Origin: Burkholderiales bacterium
GTDB lineage: Bacteria; Pseudomonadota; Gammaproteobacteria; Burkholderiales; UBA6910
Assembly: GCA_026005015.1 (NCBI GenBank)
Contig: BPKG01000004.1
Coordinates: 62,001-126,000 of the forward strand
Reading direction: 5' to 3'
DNA length: 64,000 bases
This document shows positions 1-10,835 of this stretch, in pieces (positions within the stretch are counted from its first letter, which is position 1; each line of letters opens with the position of its first letter). A program made the translations under genes and the position numbers. The notes beneath the pieces were generated by a model, which was not told the DNA's origin, did no database searches, and worked only from the letters and a program-made list of their open reading frames with translations.

Positions 1-4
1 GGCC

Positions 5-874
5 TCAATACACCGGCGGCTCACCTGGCGGCCGGGTCTTGAAGCGCTTGTGGAGCCAGAAGTATTGTTCCGGCATCTCCAGCACCCGCTCCTCGATGAA
101 GGCGTTCATGCGCCGGGTGTCCGCCTCCACGCTTTCTCCGGGGAAGTCCTCCCACGGGGGATAGACCTGGATGCGGTAGCCGCGCCCGCGGGGAAGTTGC
201 CGGGTGACCACGGGCAGTACCTTGGCGCCGGTCAGGCGGGCGAGCCGGGAGAGTCCCGTGATGGTGGCGGCGGGAACGCCGAAGAAGGGCACGAAGATGG
301 CGTCCCGCGCCCCGTAGTCCTGGTCCGGCAGATAGTACAAGGGCAGCCCCTGGCGGATCGCGGTGACCAGCCCCCGGATGCCGTCTCGGCGCGACACCAG
401 GGTGACCGGCTCGAACCGGGTGCGGGCGCGCCGCAGCAGCCGGTCGATGTACGGATTGCTCTGGGTGCGGTACATGGCGCAGGCGGGCCAGTCGGCCGCC
501 AGTCGCACGGCCCCCAGGTCCAGCCCCACGAAATGGGGCACCAGCAGGATGACCGGCTGCCCCTGGATCGCGTACCAGTGCTCCACCCCCTCCAGGGTCA
601 CCAGTTGCTTGAGCCGGGCCTTCGATCCCCACCAGGCGATGCCTTCCGCCAGCGCCGCCCTCCCCAACGCCTGGAAGTGGCGCCGGGCGAGCCGCTCCCG
701 TTCCGCCTCCGGCATGGACGGAAAGCACAGCCGCAGGTTGGTGAGGGTCACCCGCCGGCGGGCGCCGGCCAGGCGATAGGCGAGGCGGCCCAGGCCGCCG
801 CCCAGGGCCGCCAGCAGCGGCAGGGGCAGAAAGTGGAGCAGCCACAGGGCGGCAACGCCCAGCCGGGCCCCCAT
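5..874 (-). CDS. lpxL: LpxL/HtrB-type lipid A acyltransferase (copy 1)
   Basis: Member of the LpxL/HtrB family, inner-membrane enzymes that transfer a secondary acyl chain from acyl-ACP to lipid A. One hydrophobic N-terminal segment would anchor the protein. The catalytic H-x4-D appears as HFVGLD near residue 114, and the C-terminal EQYFWLHKRFKTRP block is family-typical. The ATG at 874 was chosen over a GTG at 895 because the hydrophobic segment follows it directly. It lies 81 bp downstream of lpxA and is the last gene of the lpxL2-gnnA-gnnB-lpxA-lpxL1 string within the window. The frame is intact. Which secondary acyl position it modifies cannot be read from the sequence. Confidence 0.85.
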   Translation of the reverse strand: MGARLGVAALWLLHFLPLPLLAALGGGLGRLAYRLAGARRRVTLTNLRLCFPSMPEAERERLARRHFQALGRAALAEGIAWWGSKARLKQLVTLEGVEHWYAIQGQPVILLVPHFVGLDLGAVRLAADWPACAMYRTQSNPYIDRLLRRARTRFEPVTLVSRRDGIRGLVTAIRQGLPLYYLPDQDYGARDAIFVPFFGVPAATITGLSRLARLTGAKVLPVVTRQLPRGRGYRIQVYPPWEDFPGESVEADTRRMNAFIEERVLEMPEQYFWLHKRFKTRPPGEPPVY

Positions 875-955
875 GGCGGCTAACCCGCTCCCCACCCTGC
901 CCCATCGGCGGAGGAAAATGGGCGCAAGGGGAGCGGGCCCGGCAGCCGCCTCGGA

Positions 956-1740
956 TTAGCGTCCGCCACGGGTGATGCCCCGCTTCGACTCCCGGATGAA
1001 CCGGACCAGCTCCGCCACCAGGGGCGAGGAGGATTCCCCGAGGGCCGCCAGGGCCTGCTCCAGCAGGAGCCCGGAGAGGAAGAGCGTCCGGTAGGCGCGC
1101 TTGAGTTCCCGGATGTCCTCCTCGGCGACCCCGGCCCGCTTGAGCCCCACCAGGTTCAACCCCCGGGCCCGGGCGGGTGAGCCCTCGGTGATGACGAAGG
1201 GCAGGGCGTCCTGGGAGATGCGGGCGAGCCCTCCCAGCATGGCGAGCCGCCCCACCCGGCAGAACTGGTGGATCGCCACGTGGCCGGAAACGAAGGCCCG
1301 ATCGCCCACGGTGACGAACCCCGCCACCAGGGCCCCGTTGGCCACGATCACCTGGTTCCCGAGCTGGCAGTCGTGGCCCACGTGGCTTCCCGCCATGAGG
1401 AAGCAGCCGTCGCCGATGCGGGTGACGGCCCCCTCGGTGCTGCCCCGGTGCACCGTGACCCCTTCCCGCAGGACGTTGCCTTCGCCGATGACCACGGCGC
1501 TGGAGCCAGCCCTTGAACTTGAAGTCCTGGGGTTCGCCGCCGATGACCGCGTGCTCGCCGATGCGGTTGCGGGGTCCCAGGCGGGTGTAGCGCTTCACCA
1601 CCGCGTGGGCGCCGATGGCGCAGCCCTCGCCGATCTCCGTGTCCTCCTCGATCACGGCGTAAGGGCCCACTTCCACGCCGGGCGCGAGGCGCGCCCCCGG
1701 CGCGACCATGAGCGGTGGGGTGGATCGCTAAGCCGGACAT
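956..1740 (-). CDS. lpxA: UDP-(3-amino)-GlcNAc acyltransferase LpxA, two frameshifts
   Basis: First acyltransferase of lipid A synthesis, a trimeric left-handed beta-helix protein. Hexapeptide repeats run through the whole product, the catalytic His lies in HVGHDCQLG, and the HQFCRVG block is typical of LpxA. After correction it is about 260 residues, the normal length. Two single-base shifts break the frame: an extra base near 1712 just before MVAPGA, and another near 1500 within FKGW-SAVVIGEG. Both halves are well conserved, so sequencing error is more likely than decay. The ATG at 1740 lies inside the terminal repeat of a MITE-like element. Because gnnB and gnnA lie directly upstream, the natural substrate is probably UDP-GlcNAc3N rather than UDP-GlcNAc. 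Confidence 0.85.
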
Positions 1741-1974
1741 TTCACGAGGGCCTCGGGAGGATGGCGCGGGGCCGGGCGAGGGAGGTTCCCCGCAGCCGAC
1801 GAAGCCCGTGGCAGAGCCCACGGGCGAGGAGCGCAAGCGAAAGATGGCCGCCCCGCCCCCGCCAGGACCCGAGGAGCTCTGCGGGGCAAATTGAGCATGG
1901 GCATCCCCCCAACCAAGGCGCTGATCTCTTTGCACCTTGGCCTGATTTTAGGGGCGTCTTCGTGAAATGTCCGG
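1733..1974. mobile_element. MITE-like element with 15-bp terminal inverted repeats
   Basis: CCGGACATTTCACGA at 1733-1747 is repeated as its exact reverse complement at 1960-1974. GCTA occurs at 727-730 past position 1000 (1727-1730) and at 1975-1978, a possible target duplication offset by two bases on the left. The roughly 240-bp interior has no credible gene; it holds one hairpin of GCCCGTGG with CCACGGGC near 1804-1824. It fills the gap between gnnB and lpxA, and one repeat supplies the lpxA ATG. Seen: the inverted repeat. Inferred: a non-autonomous transposable element. Confidence 0.5.
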
Positions 1975-1989
1975 GCTAGGCTCACCGCC

Positions 1990-3087
1990 TCACCCCGCGG
2001 CCGCCAGCACCGTCTCGCACACCCGGTCCACCTGCTGCGGAGCGAGGTAGGGATGCATGGGAAGGGAAAGCACCTCCTGGGCCGCCGCCTCGGTGTGGGG
2101 CAGGCGCAGGTCCCCGCAGACCGCCTGGTAGACCTCCTGGTGATGGAGCGGAATCGGGTAATAGATGGCGCTGGCGATGCCTGCCTGGGTCAGAGCCTCC
2201 CGGACGGCGTCGCGCCGAGGGCTCCGCACCGTGTACTGGTGATAGACGTGGCGGCCGTAGCCTGCCTCGGCCGGCGGGGCGACGGGGCTGCCTTTAAGCC
2301 GCGCCGTGTAGCGCGCCGCCGCCTCCCGGCGCCGGGCGTTGAGCCGCTCGATGCGCTTGAGCTTGACCCGCAGAATGGCCGCCTGCAGCTCGTCCAGGCG
2401 GCTGTTGTAGCCGAGCACGCAGTGGTGGTAGCGCACCCGGCTGCCGTGATCCCGCAGCACCCGCACCTGCTCGGCCAGGGCGTCGTCGTCGGTCACCACC
2501 ATGCCCCCGTCCCCGTAGGCCCCCAGGTTCTTGCTGGGATAGAAGGAGAAGCAGCCCGCGTCCCCCAGGGCGCCCGTCTTACGGCCCCGGTAGTCGGCGC
2601 CGAAGGACTGGGCGCAGTCCTCGATCACCTTGAGTCCCCGGCGGCGCGCCAGGGCCAGAATCGGCTCCATGTCCGCCGCCTGGCCGTAGAGATGCACCGG
2701 CAGGATGGCCCGGGTGCGTTCGGTCACCGCCGCCTCCAGCGCTTCGGGGTCCAGGTTGAACGTCCGGGGATCGATGTCCACGAACACGGGGCGAGCGCCG
2801 ATGTAGGAAATCGCCTCCGCGGTGGCAATGAAGGTGAAGGCGCTGGTGATCACCTCGTCGCCGCATTGCACGCCGGCCGAGCGCAGGGCGAGATGGAGGG
2901 CATCGGTGCCGGAAGCCACCGCGACGGCGTGCTTCACTCCCAGATAGGCCGCCACCTCCCGCTCCAAGGCCTGCACCTGGGGGCCCAGGATGAAATGGCT
3001 GGAGGCGAGCACCGCGCCCACCGCCCGCTCGATCTCGCCGCCGAGCTCCCGGTATTCCGCCTTCAGGTCCACCATGGGGATATTCAT
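1990..3087 (-). CDS. gnnB: DegT/DnrJ aminotransferase, probable GnnB
   Basis: PLP-dependent sugar aminotransferase of the DegT/DnrJ/EryC1 family, 365 residues. The Schiff-base lysine lies in FYPSKNLGAYGDGG. Its place between an NAD-dependent Gfo/Idh oxidoreductase and lpxA matches gnnA-gnnB of Acidithiobacillus ferrooxidans, where GnnB transaminates the 3-keto-UDP-GlcNAc made by GnnA to give UDP-GlcNAc3N. Its ATG overlaps the gnnA stop (ATGA), which implies translational coupling. The frame is intact. The family also includes aminotransferases for O-antigen sugars; the lipid A context favours GnnB. Confidence 0.75.
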   Translation of the reverse strand: MNIPMVDLKAEYRELGGEIERAVGAVLASSHFILGPQVQALEREVAAYLGVKHAVAVASGTDALHLALRSAGVQCGDEVITSAFTFIATAEAISYIGARPVFVDIDPRTFNLDPEALEAAVTERTRAILPVHLYGQAADMEPILALARRRGLKVIEDCAQSFGADYRGRKTGALGDAGCFSFYPSKNLGAYGDGGMVVTDDDALAEQVRVLRDHGSRVRYHHCVLGYNSRLDELQAAILRVKLKRIERLNARRREAAARYTARLKGSPVAPPAEAGYGRHVYHQYTVRSPRRDAVREALTQAGIASAIYYPIPLHHQEVYQAVCGDLRLPHTEAAAQEVLSLPMHPYLAPQQVDRVCETVLAAAG

Positions 3088-4089
3088 CTGTCATCCCTTC
3101 GCGAGCCATTCGGTCGCGGCGCTTCGCGCGGCGTGCGCCGATTCATGGCCTGGGTGATGGCCAGCGCCACCTCCAGCGCCCGCCGGCCCTCCGCCCCGCC
3201 CACCGCGGGCCGGCGGCCCTCCCGCACGCAGGCGACGAAATCCCGGATCTCGGCGGCGAGGGGATCGGGCTTCTCGAACCGCCGCTCTTCCACCCGGATG
3301 GGAAGTCCCCCTTCTGCCGCCCCGCCCCCCGGCTCCCGGCGGGCCACGGTCAAGCGGTGCTCCAGGGTGTCCACCGTGACGTAGGCGTCGGGCTGAAAAA
3401 CCCGCAGCTTGCGCATGGCCTTCTGGGACACCCGGCTGGCGGTGACGTTGGCCACGCAGCCGTTCTCGAATTCGATGCGGGCGTTGCCGATGTCGATCTC
3501 GTCGGTGAGCACCGGGGCGCCGGAGGCGCGCACCTCCGCCACCGGGCTCGCCACCAGATCGAGGATCAAGTCGATGTCGTGAATCATGAGGTCCAGGGTC
3601 ACCGCCACGTCGGTCCCCCGGGGCTTGAACGGGGCGAGGCGATGGGATTCGATGAACACGGGCTCGCGAACGATCTCCCGCGCCGAGAGGAACGCCGGGT
3701 TGAACCGCTCCAGGTGCCCCACCTGGAAGGTGAGGCCGCGGCGTTCGGCGAGCTCCTGCAACGCCTGGGCCTGGGCCAGCGTTTCCGTCACCGGCTTCTC
3801 CACCAGCACGTGCACCCCCGCCTCCAGGCAGGCCCGGGCCACGTCGAAGTGGCGCTCCGTGGGCACCACGATGGAGGCGAGATGGATCTCCCCGGCGAGG
3901 AGCGCCCGGAAATCGTCGACGGGCCGGGTGCCCAGCTCGGCGCGCCACCTGCCTCGCCCGTTCCGGATCGGCGTCCGCCACGGCCGCCAGGGCCACGCCG
4001 TCCAGGGCCGCGTACTTCTGGGCGTGCAGGCGCCCCAGGTAGCCCACGCCGATCACGGCCGCCCGCAAAGCGCTTGCTCCTTTATTCAC
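3084..4089 (-). CDS. gnnA: Gfo/Idh/MocA oxidoreductase, probable GnnA, one frameshift
   Basis: NAD(P)-dependent sugar dehydrogenase of the Gfo/Idh/MocA family, about 334 residues after correction. The Rossmann motif is VIGVGYLGRLHA near residue 15 and the family EKP motif is HVLVEKPVTE. An extra base near 3945 breaks the frame between the Rossmann fold and the EKP motif; both parts are well conserved. The GTG start at 4089 overlaps the end of the upstream lpxL2 gene, and the stop overlaps gnnB. In the GnnA/GnnB pathway this enzyme oxidises the 3-hydroxyl of UDP-GlcNAc. The assignment rests on family and neighbourhood, not on a diagnostic residue. Confidence 0.72.
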
Positions 4090-4969
4090 CCTCCCCGTCC
4101 TTTTCTCCTTGGGCGGGTGGCGGCGCCACCCCAGCGGGGACCTTGTAGCGGTTGTAGCTCCACAGGTATTGCTCCGGGCATTGCCTCACCAGGGCCTCCA
4201 CCGCGGCGTTCAACGCTTCCGCCGCCTGGACGGGATCCGCCGGCAGCCGTGGCAAGGGGGTCAAGCTCAGGCGGTAGCCCGCCCCCCTGGGCAGTCGCTG
4301 GGCGAACACCATCAGCACCGGGGCCCCCGTGCCCTCCGCCAACCGCCCCACCAGGGTCATGGTATAGGCGGGACGGCCGAAAAACCGCGCCCACACGCCG
4401 TCGCCCCGGCCGGGGGCCTGGTCGGGCAGCACGCCGATCGCCTCGCCCCGCTTAAGCGCCTTGAGGAGCTGGCGCACGCCCCGCAGGTCGGTGGTGGCGA
4501 GCTTCGCCCGGCCGCGGCTGCGCCCGGCGATCATCAGGGGTTCGAGCCAGCGAACCTCGGGGCGGCCGGTACAGGATGGTCATGGGCAGCCGCCGGGAGA
4601 GGTAGAGCCCGGCGATCTCGAAGCAGCCCAGATGGGGCGTGAGCAGGATCAGCCCGCGCCTCGCCGCCAGCGCCGCTCCACGTGCTCCCAGCCCCGGCAC
4701 TCCCGCACCAAGGCATCCGCCCGCCGGGGATCGCCGAACCACACCTTGGGGAGCTCCGCCACCGCCTTGCCGGTTTCCGCCACCGTGCGGCGCAAAAGCC
4801 GGCGGTAGCCCCGGGGCTCGGGACACACGCCGCTCGCCTTCAGGTTCTCCCGCAAGCGCTTGGCATAGCGAGGCGAGGACAGGTACACACCCCGCCCGAT
4901 TACGCCGCCGATGGCATGGAGCCAGCTCAAGGGGAGGTAGGCCGCCCAGCCCAACAGGGGTTTCAGCAT
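4082..4969 (-). CDS. lpxL: LpxL/HtrB-type lipid A acyltransferase (copy 2), two frameshifts
   Basis: Second secondary acyltransferase of lipid A synthesis, about 295 residues after correction. The three parts come from different frames: the N-terminal part MLKPLLGWAAYLPLSW, a middle part with LLTPHLGCFE holding the catalytic H-x4-E, and a C-terminal part ending in CPEQYLWSYNRYKVP. Frame changes fall near 4665 and 4540. The ATG at 4969 is preferred to a TTG fifteen bases upstream. It is the first gene of the lipid A operon and diverges from metK, with about 85 bp between the two start codons, so the promoters of both must lie there. Confidence 0.75.
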
Positions 4970-5055
4970 GGGCTCGCCGTTCAACTCGGAGGGGGTATCT
5001 GCTATCCTATTGACCTTTTTCGGGCCCTGGCGCAGAACCCTTACCGCAGAAAACG

Positions 5056-6239
5056 ATGAACGAATTTCTTTTTACTTCCGAATCCGTGTCGGAAGGCCAT
5101 CCCGACAAGATGGCCGACCAGATCTCCGACGCTGTGCTGGACGCTATCTTAGCGCAGGACCCGAACGCCCGGGTAGCGTGCGAGACCATGACGGCCACCG
5201 GCCTGGTGGTCATGTCCGGTGAGATCACCACCCGGGCGGTGGTGGACTACAACCAGATCGCCCGCGGCGTGGTCAAGCGCATCGGCTATGACAGCTCGGA
5301 GATCGGCTTCGACTACCAAACCTGCGCGGTGCTCACCGCCTTCAACCGGCAGTCGCCCGACATCGCCCGGGGGGTGGACCGGGACAAGGACCAGGAGCTG
5401 GACCAGGGCGCCGGGGACCAGGGCCTCATGTTCGGCTTCGCCTGCGACGAGACGCCCCAGTTGATGCCGGTGCCCATTTTCTACGCCCACCGGCTCATGC
5501 AGCGCCAGGCGGAGCTGCGCAAGGACGGGCGCCTGCCGTGGCTGCGGCCCGACGCCAAGTCCCAGGTCTCCGTGCGCTACGTGAACGGGCGCCCGGTGCA
5601 CATCGAGACGGTGGTGATCTCCACCCAGCATGCCCCCGACATCTCCCACGCCGCCATCACCGAGGCGGTGGTGGAGGAGATCGTCAAGCCCGTGCTGCCC
5701 AAGGAACTGATCAACGCCGACACCCGCTACCTGGTGAATCCAACCGGCCGCTTCGTGGTCGGGTGGCCCCATGGGCGACTGCGGCCTCACGGGTCGCAAG
5801 ATCATCGTGGATACCTACGGCGGTTATGCCCGCCACGGGGGAGGCGCCTTCTCCGGCAAGGACCCGTCCAAGGTGGACCGCTCGGGCGCCTACGCCATGC
5901 GCTACGTGGCCAAGAACGTCGTGGCGGCGGGGCTCGCCAGCAAGTGCGAGGTCCAGATAGCCTACGCCATCGGGGTGGCGAAACCCGTGTCCCTCATGGT
6001 GAACACCTTCGGCACCGGCCGCATACCCGACGAGAGGATCGTGCAAGCTGATCGAGCGGCACTTCGATCTGCGGCCCCGGGCCATCATCCAGACCCTGGA
6101 CCTGCTGCGGCCGATCTATACCCGCACCGCGACTTACGGCCATTTCGGCCGGGACGAGCCGGAATTCACCTGGGAGGCGACCGACAAGGCGGAAGCCCTG
6201 CGGGCCGACGCGGGGATCAAAGCGCCCGCCGTGGCCTGA
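5056..6239 (+). CDS. metK: S-adenosylmethionine synthase MetK, two frameshifts
   Basis: Makes S-adenosylmethionine from methionine and ATP. The N-terminus [17 protein letters not shown] and the middle block [20 protein letters not shown] are hallmarks of the family. The length is 393 residues once two single-base insertions are removed, one near 5763 (an extra T in a G run within VVGGPM) and one near 6043 (an extra C before the Lys of IVKLIERHF). It starts a plus-strand methyl-cycle cluster and is followed by the SAH riboswitch and ahcY. Such an essential gene is unlikely to be truly broken. Confidence 0.93.
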
Positions 6240-6244
6240 GCGGG

Positions 6245-6274
6245 TTCCGTCCGGCGCCGACGTTGCGCTATACT
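6245..6274 (+). promoter_or_regulatory. putative sigma-70 promoter of the riboswitch/ahcY transcript
   Basis: TATACT at 6269-6274 is a good -10 box. Eighteen bases upstream is TTCCGT, a poor -35 box. Transcription starting about seven bases after the -10 box would begin directly before the riboswitch, as expected for its control region. Confidence 0.4.
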
Positions 6275-6283
6275 TGCATCCAC

Positions 6284-6393
6284 TGAGGAGCGCTGCGACC
6301 CGACCACCCAAAGGACGCCGCGGCATCGTGTATTGGTGAGGGGTGTTGTCCTTTTGGTGGTCGGGCCAGGCTCAGGGAAATCAACGGCGCTCG
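6284..6393 (+). promoter_or_regulatory. S-adenosylhomocysteine (SAH) riboswitch
   Basis: The segment begins with GAGGAGCGCTGCGACC and ends with GCCAGGCTC followed by AACGGCGCTC, the conserved core of SAH riboswitches, which occur upstream of ahcY in beta- and gammaproteobacteria. P1 can form between GAGCGCTG (6288-6295) and CGGCGCTC (6385-6392). The variable arm between the conserved blocks can pair CCGACCACC with GGTGGTCGG. The 3' strand of P1 is also the base of the following terminator hairpin, so SAH binding should block termination and switch ahcY on. Confidence 0.88.
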
Positions 6394-6425
6394 CATCTCG
6401 ATGAGGTGCGAGCGCTTTTCTTTTT
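6387..6425 (+). terminator. terminator of the riboswitch expression platform
   Basis: A 13-bp stem (6387-6399 with 6403-6415, one G-T wobble, 3-base loop) is followed by TTTTCTTTTT. Its first bases, GCGCTC, are the 3' strand of riboswitch P1, so P1 and the terminator are mutually exclusive. Confidence 0.85.
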
Positions 6426-6441
6426 CTGCGGAGAGAAACCC

Positions 6442-8864
<2,423 letters not shown>

Positions 8865-8880
8865 CTCATCCGGAAGTACT

Positions 8881-8894
8881 TTGATCAAGATCAA
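8881..8894 (+). promoter_or_regulatory. FNR/Anr-type operator
   Basis: TTGATCAAGATCAA is a perfect match to TTGAT-N4-ATCAA, the FNR/Anr consensus. It sits 60 bp upstream of the ATG at 8955. A class II arrangement would put the start of transcription near 8929, with TAACTT (8917-8922) as a weak -10 box. It suggests oxygen-dependent control of the small gene at 8955 or of the sox operon further on. Confidence 0.6.
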
Positions 8895-8954
8895 ATCGTC
8901 GGCGCGGAAAAAGGAATAACTTGCTCTCTGACAGAACGCAGGAGGGATGTTTCC

Positions 8955-9152
8955 ATGGGGAGCCGCGTTTCGAAGCTTCTCGGCTGGGCCACCCCCTTGT
9001 TCCCGGCTTTCGACTGGGCGACTTTGGCGGTGCGGCTGGGCCACGAAAGGGGCGCTTGCCTCATGCGCCGGCAAGGGCGCTGCCCTGGCCGGGATAGGTG
9101 CCACGACTGCCCCTGGGCGGAAGGCGTTTCCCGCCCCAACGGATCCCGCTGA
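8955..9152 (+). CDS. small Cys-containing protein, unknown function
   Basis: 65-residue open frame with a good ribosome site (AGGAGGG at 8941-8947, seven bases from the ATG), downstream of a perfect FNR-type operator. The first half is mildly hydrophobic (FPAFDWATLAVRLGH). The second half has four cysteines in CLMRRQGRCPGRDRCHDCPW, which could bind a metal or cluster. No family is recognised. Neighbouring genes to the left contain many indels, so the true frame could differ. The signals suggest it is expressed; the function is unknown. Confidence 0.4.
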   Translation: MGSRVSKLLGWATPLFPAFDWATLAVRLGHERGACLMRRQGRCPGRDRCHDCPWAEGVSRPNGSR

Positions 9153-9217
9153 CGGCCACTCCCGCCGTCAGGCACGCCCGCGCGGCCGCCCGATAGGGCG
9201 TTCGCCGTGGGGCGTCC

Positions 9218-9264
9218 GTTTCCATCGGCAACACACCCTCCTCCCCCACGTTTCCTTAAGGAAC
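9218..9264. promoter_or_regulatory. two degenerate copies of the GTTTC-N5-GAAAC operator
   Basis: GTTTC-CATCG-GCAAC (9218-9232) and GTTTC-CTTAA-GGAAC (9250-9264) each differ from the operator by one base in the right arm. They lie about 85-130 bp upstream of the sigma-54-like promoter at 9350, the usual range for enhancer sites of NtrC-type activators. Confidence 0.35.
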
Positions 9265-9349
9265 TCCGCCCTCCCCTACCCGGCCTTTTCCCGCCGCTCG
9301 AGAAAAGCTTTTCATTGGGCAACAAGCACATGCCATCGATTCGGGAACA

Positions 9350-9365
9350 TGGCATGCGAAATGCT
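9350..9365 (+). promoter_or_regulatory. candidate sigma-54 promoter for soxCD
   Basis: TGGCATGCGAAATGCT matches TGGCACG-N4-TTGCW at all but two consensus positions and has the required GG-N10-GC spacing. Part of it also belongs to an inverted repeat, so the match could be incidental. It is 138 bp upstream of the soxC ATG. Confidence 0.4.
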
Positions 9366-9380
9366 GCGTTGCTGGACGTG

Positions 9381-9395
9381 GTTTCGGGCAGAAAC
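9381..9395. promoter_or_regulatory. GTTTC-N5-GAAAC operator, exact copy
   Basis: GTTTC-GGGCA-GAAAC has the same arms and spacing as the sites at 15862 and 32921. Unlike those, it lies downstream of the nearest sigma-54-like promoter (9350), so its role at this promoter is unclear. Confidence 0.45.
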
Positions 9396-9503
9396 GGGGA
9401 GCGCCTGCCCGCCGTTTCGGCCGTGCCGCCAAAAAAAGCTGCAAAGACAACAGGTTGTCCTGCGGGGCAGGACAGCGAGTGGCCACCTAGAGGAGGACAG
9501 TCC

Positions 9504-10835
9504 ATGCCGAAACGCTCTGGCGTCGTTTCCGACCCTCGCGCTCCGGGCGCGGTCTCTGAACGAGATATCGTCCCCCGGTCCCCCAGCCGGCGGGACTTCA
9601 TTCGGGGAAGCCTGGCCTTCGCCGGGGGCGCTCTGGCGACCGGCGGCGCGATGGTCGCCGGCACGGGCATCGCCCGGGCCGCCGCCCTTCCTGTCCCCCC
9701 GAGCAACCAGTCCATGGGGCGGCCCATCCCCCAGCAGATGTACGGGATGCCCTCGAAATACGAGGCCCACGTCTTCCGCGAGCGCAGCTCCGTGTTCAAG
9801 AACCGGCAGAACTTCTCCGACTGGAGCATGACGCCGCTGCAGCATCAGACCGGGATCATCACCCCCAACGGCCTCAACTTCGAGCGCCACCACGCGGGAA
9901 CGCCCGACATCGATCCGGCCACCCACCGCCTGGTGATCCACGGCATGGTGAAGCAGCCCCTGGTCTTCACCATGGAGGACATCACCCGCTACCCCTCGGT
10001 GTCCAAGTTCTATTTCCTGGAGTGCTCGGGCAACACGCTCACCGACTGGACCAAGGCCGCCTCCCCCACGGTCCAGCAGAGCCACGGGCTGCTCTCCTGT
10101 ACCCAGTGGACCGGCATCCCCGTGTCCTGGCTCCTGGACGAAGCGGGGCTCCTGCCCGGGGCCAAGTGGGTGGCGTTCGAGGGCGCCGACGGCTCGGGCC
10201 ACACCCGCAGCATTCCCATCGAAAAAGTGCTGGACGACTGCCTCCTGGTGTACGGCCAGGGAGGCGAGATGCTGCGCCCCGAGCAGGGCTATCCCCTGCG
10301 CCTCTTCATCCCCGGCTGGGAGGGCAACGTGTCGGTCAAATGGCTGCGCCGCATCAAGGTAGGCGATCAGCCGTGGCATTTCCGCAGCGAAACTGCCCGC
10401 TACACCGACCCGATGCCGGGCGGCAAGTGGCGCCAGTTCAGCTTCGTGATGGAGTGCAAATCCGTCATCACCAATCCTTCGGGCGGGATGAAGCTAAAAG
10501 GGCCCGGCCTGTACGAGATCCTGGGCTTCGCCTGGTCCGGGCGCGGAAAGATCACGGCGGTAGACGTCACCGTCGATGGCGGCCGGAACTGGCAGGAAGC
10601 CCAACTGGAAGAGCCCGTCTTCGACAAGTGCCTCACGCGCTTCCGCTTCCGCTGGAAGTGGGACGGCTCGCCCGCCGTTATCGCCAGCCGGGCGGTGGAC
10701 TCCACCGGCTACGTGCAGCCGACGGTGGAGCAGATCGGCAAAGTCCGGGCGTTGACCGGCTTCGTGCAGCACCACAACGGGATCTTTCCGTGGGCCATTA
10801 ACAGCGCAGGGGAGGTGAAAAATGCGGTCGCGTAA
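9504..10835 (+). CDS. soxC: SoxC-like sulfane/sulfite dehydrogenase, molybdenum subunit
   Basis: Periplasmic molybdopterin oxidoreductase of the sulfite oxidase family, 443 residues, taking electrons from sulfur intermediates or sulfite. It has a Tat signal (SRRDFIRGSLAFAGG, residues ~28-42). The Mo-binding cysteine is Cys174 in FLECSGNT, and the C-terminal dimerisation domain carries the usual VDVTVDGGRNW. The ATG at 9504 follows AGGAGGACAG; longer upstream frames lack a signal peptide. It overlaps soxD by 14 bp. No soxXYZAB is present in the window, so it may act alone as a SorAB-like sulfite dehydrogenase. Sigma-54 control is suggested by the upstream sites. Confidence 0.87.
   Translation: MPKRSGVVSDPRAPGAVSERDIVPRSPSRRDFIRGSLAFAGGALATGGAMVAGTGIARAAALPVPPSNQSMGRPIPQQMYGMPSKYEAHVFRERSSVFKNRQNFSDWSMTPLQHQTGIITPNGLNFERHHAGTPDIDPATHRLVIHGMVKQPLVFTMEDITRYPSVSKFYFLECSGNTLTDWTKAASPTVQQSHGLLSCTQWTGIPVSWLLDEAGLLPGAKWVAFEGADGSGHTRSIPIEKVLDDCLLVYGQGGEMLRPEQGYPLRLFIPGWEGNVSVKWLRRIKVGDQPWHFRSETARYTDPMPGGKWRQFSFVMECKSVITNPSGGMKLKGPGLYEILGFAWSGRGKITAVDVTVDGGRNWQEAQLEEPVFDKCLTRFRFRWKWDGSPAVIASRAVDSTGYVQPTVEQIGKVRALTGFVQHHNGIFPWAINSAGEVKNAVA

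Larger units (their letters stand above)
9153..9503. other. 351-bp regulatory region upstream of soxC
   Basis: No convincing gene is present. It holds two degenerate GTTTC-type sites (9218-9232, 9250-9264), a sigma-54-like promoter (9350-9365), an exact GTTTC-N5-GAAAC site (9381-9395), an inverted repeat of CATGCCAT (9329-9336) with ATGGCATG (9349-9356), and a hairpin of TGTCCTGC with GCAGGACA near 9457-9474 just before the soxC ribosome site. Confidence 0.6.

Noticed and set aside
9457-9474. A terminator before soxC
   Set aside because: The hairpin TGTCCTGC with GCAGGACA has no T run and lies just before the soxC ribosome site; it is more likely chance or a translational element.
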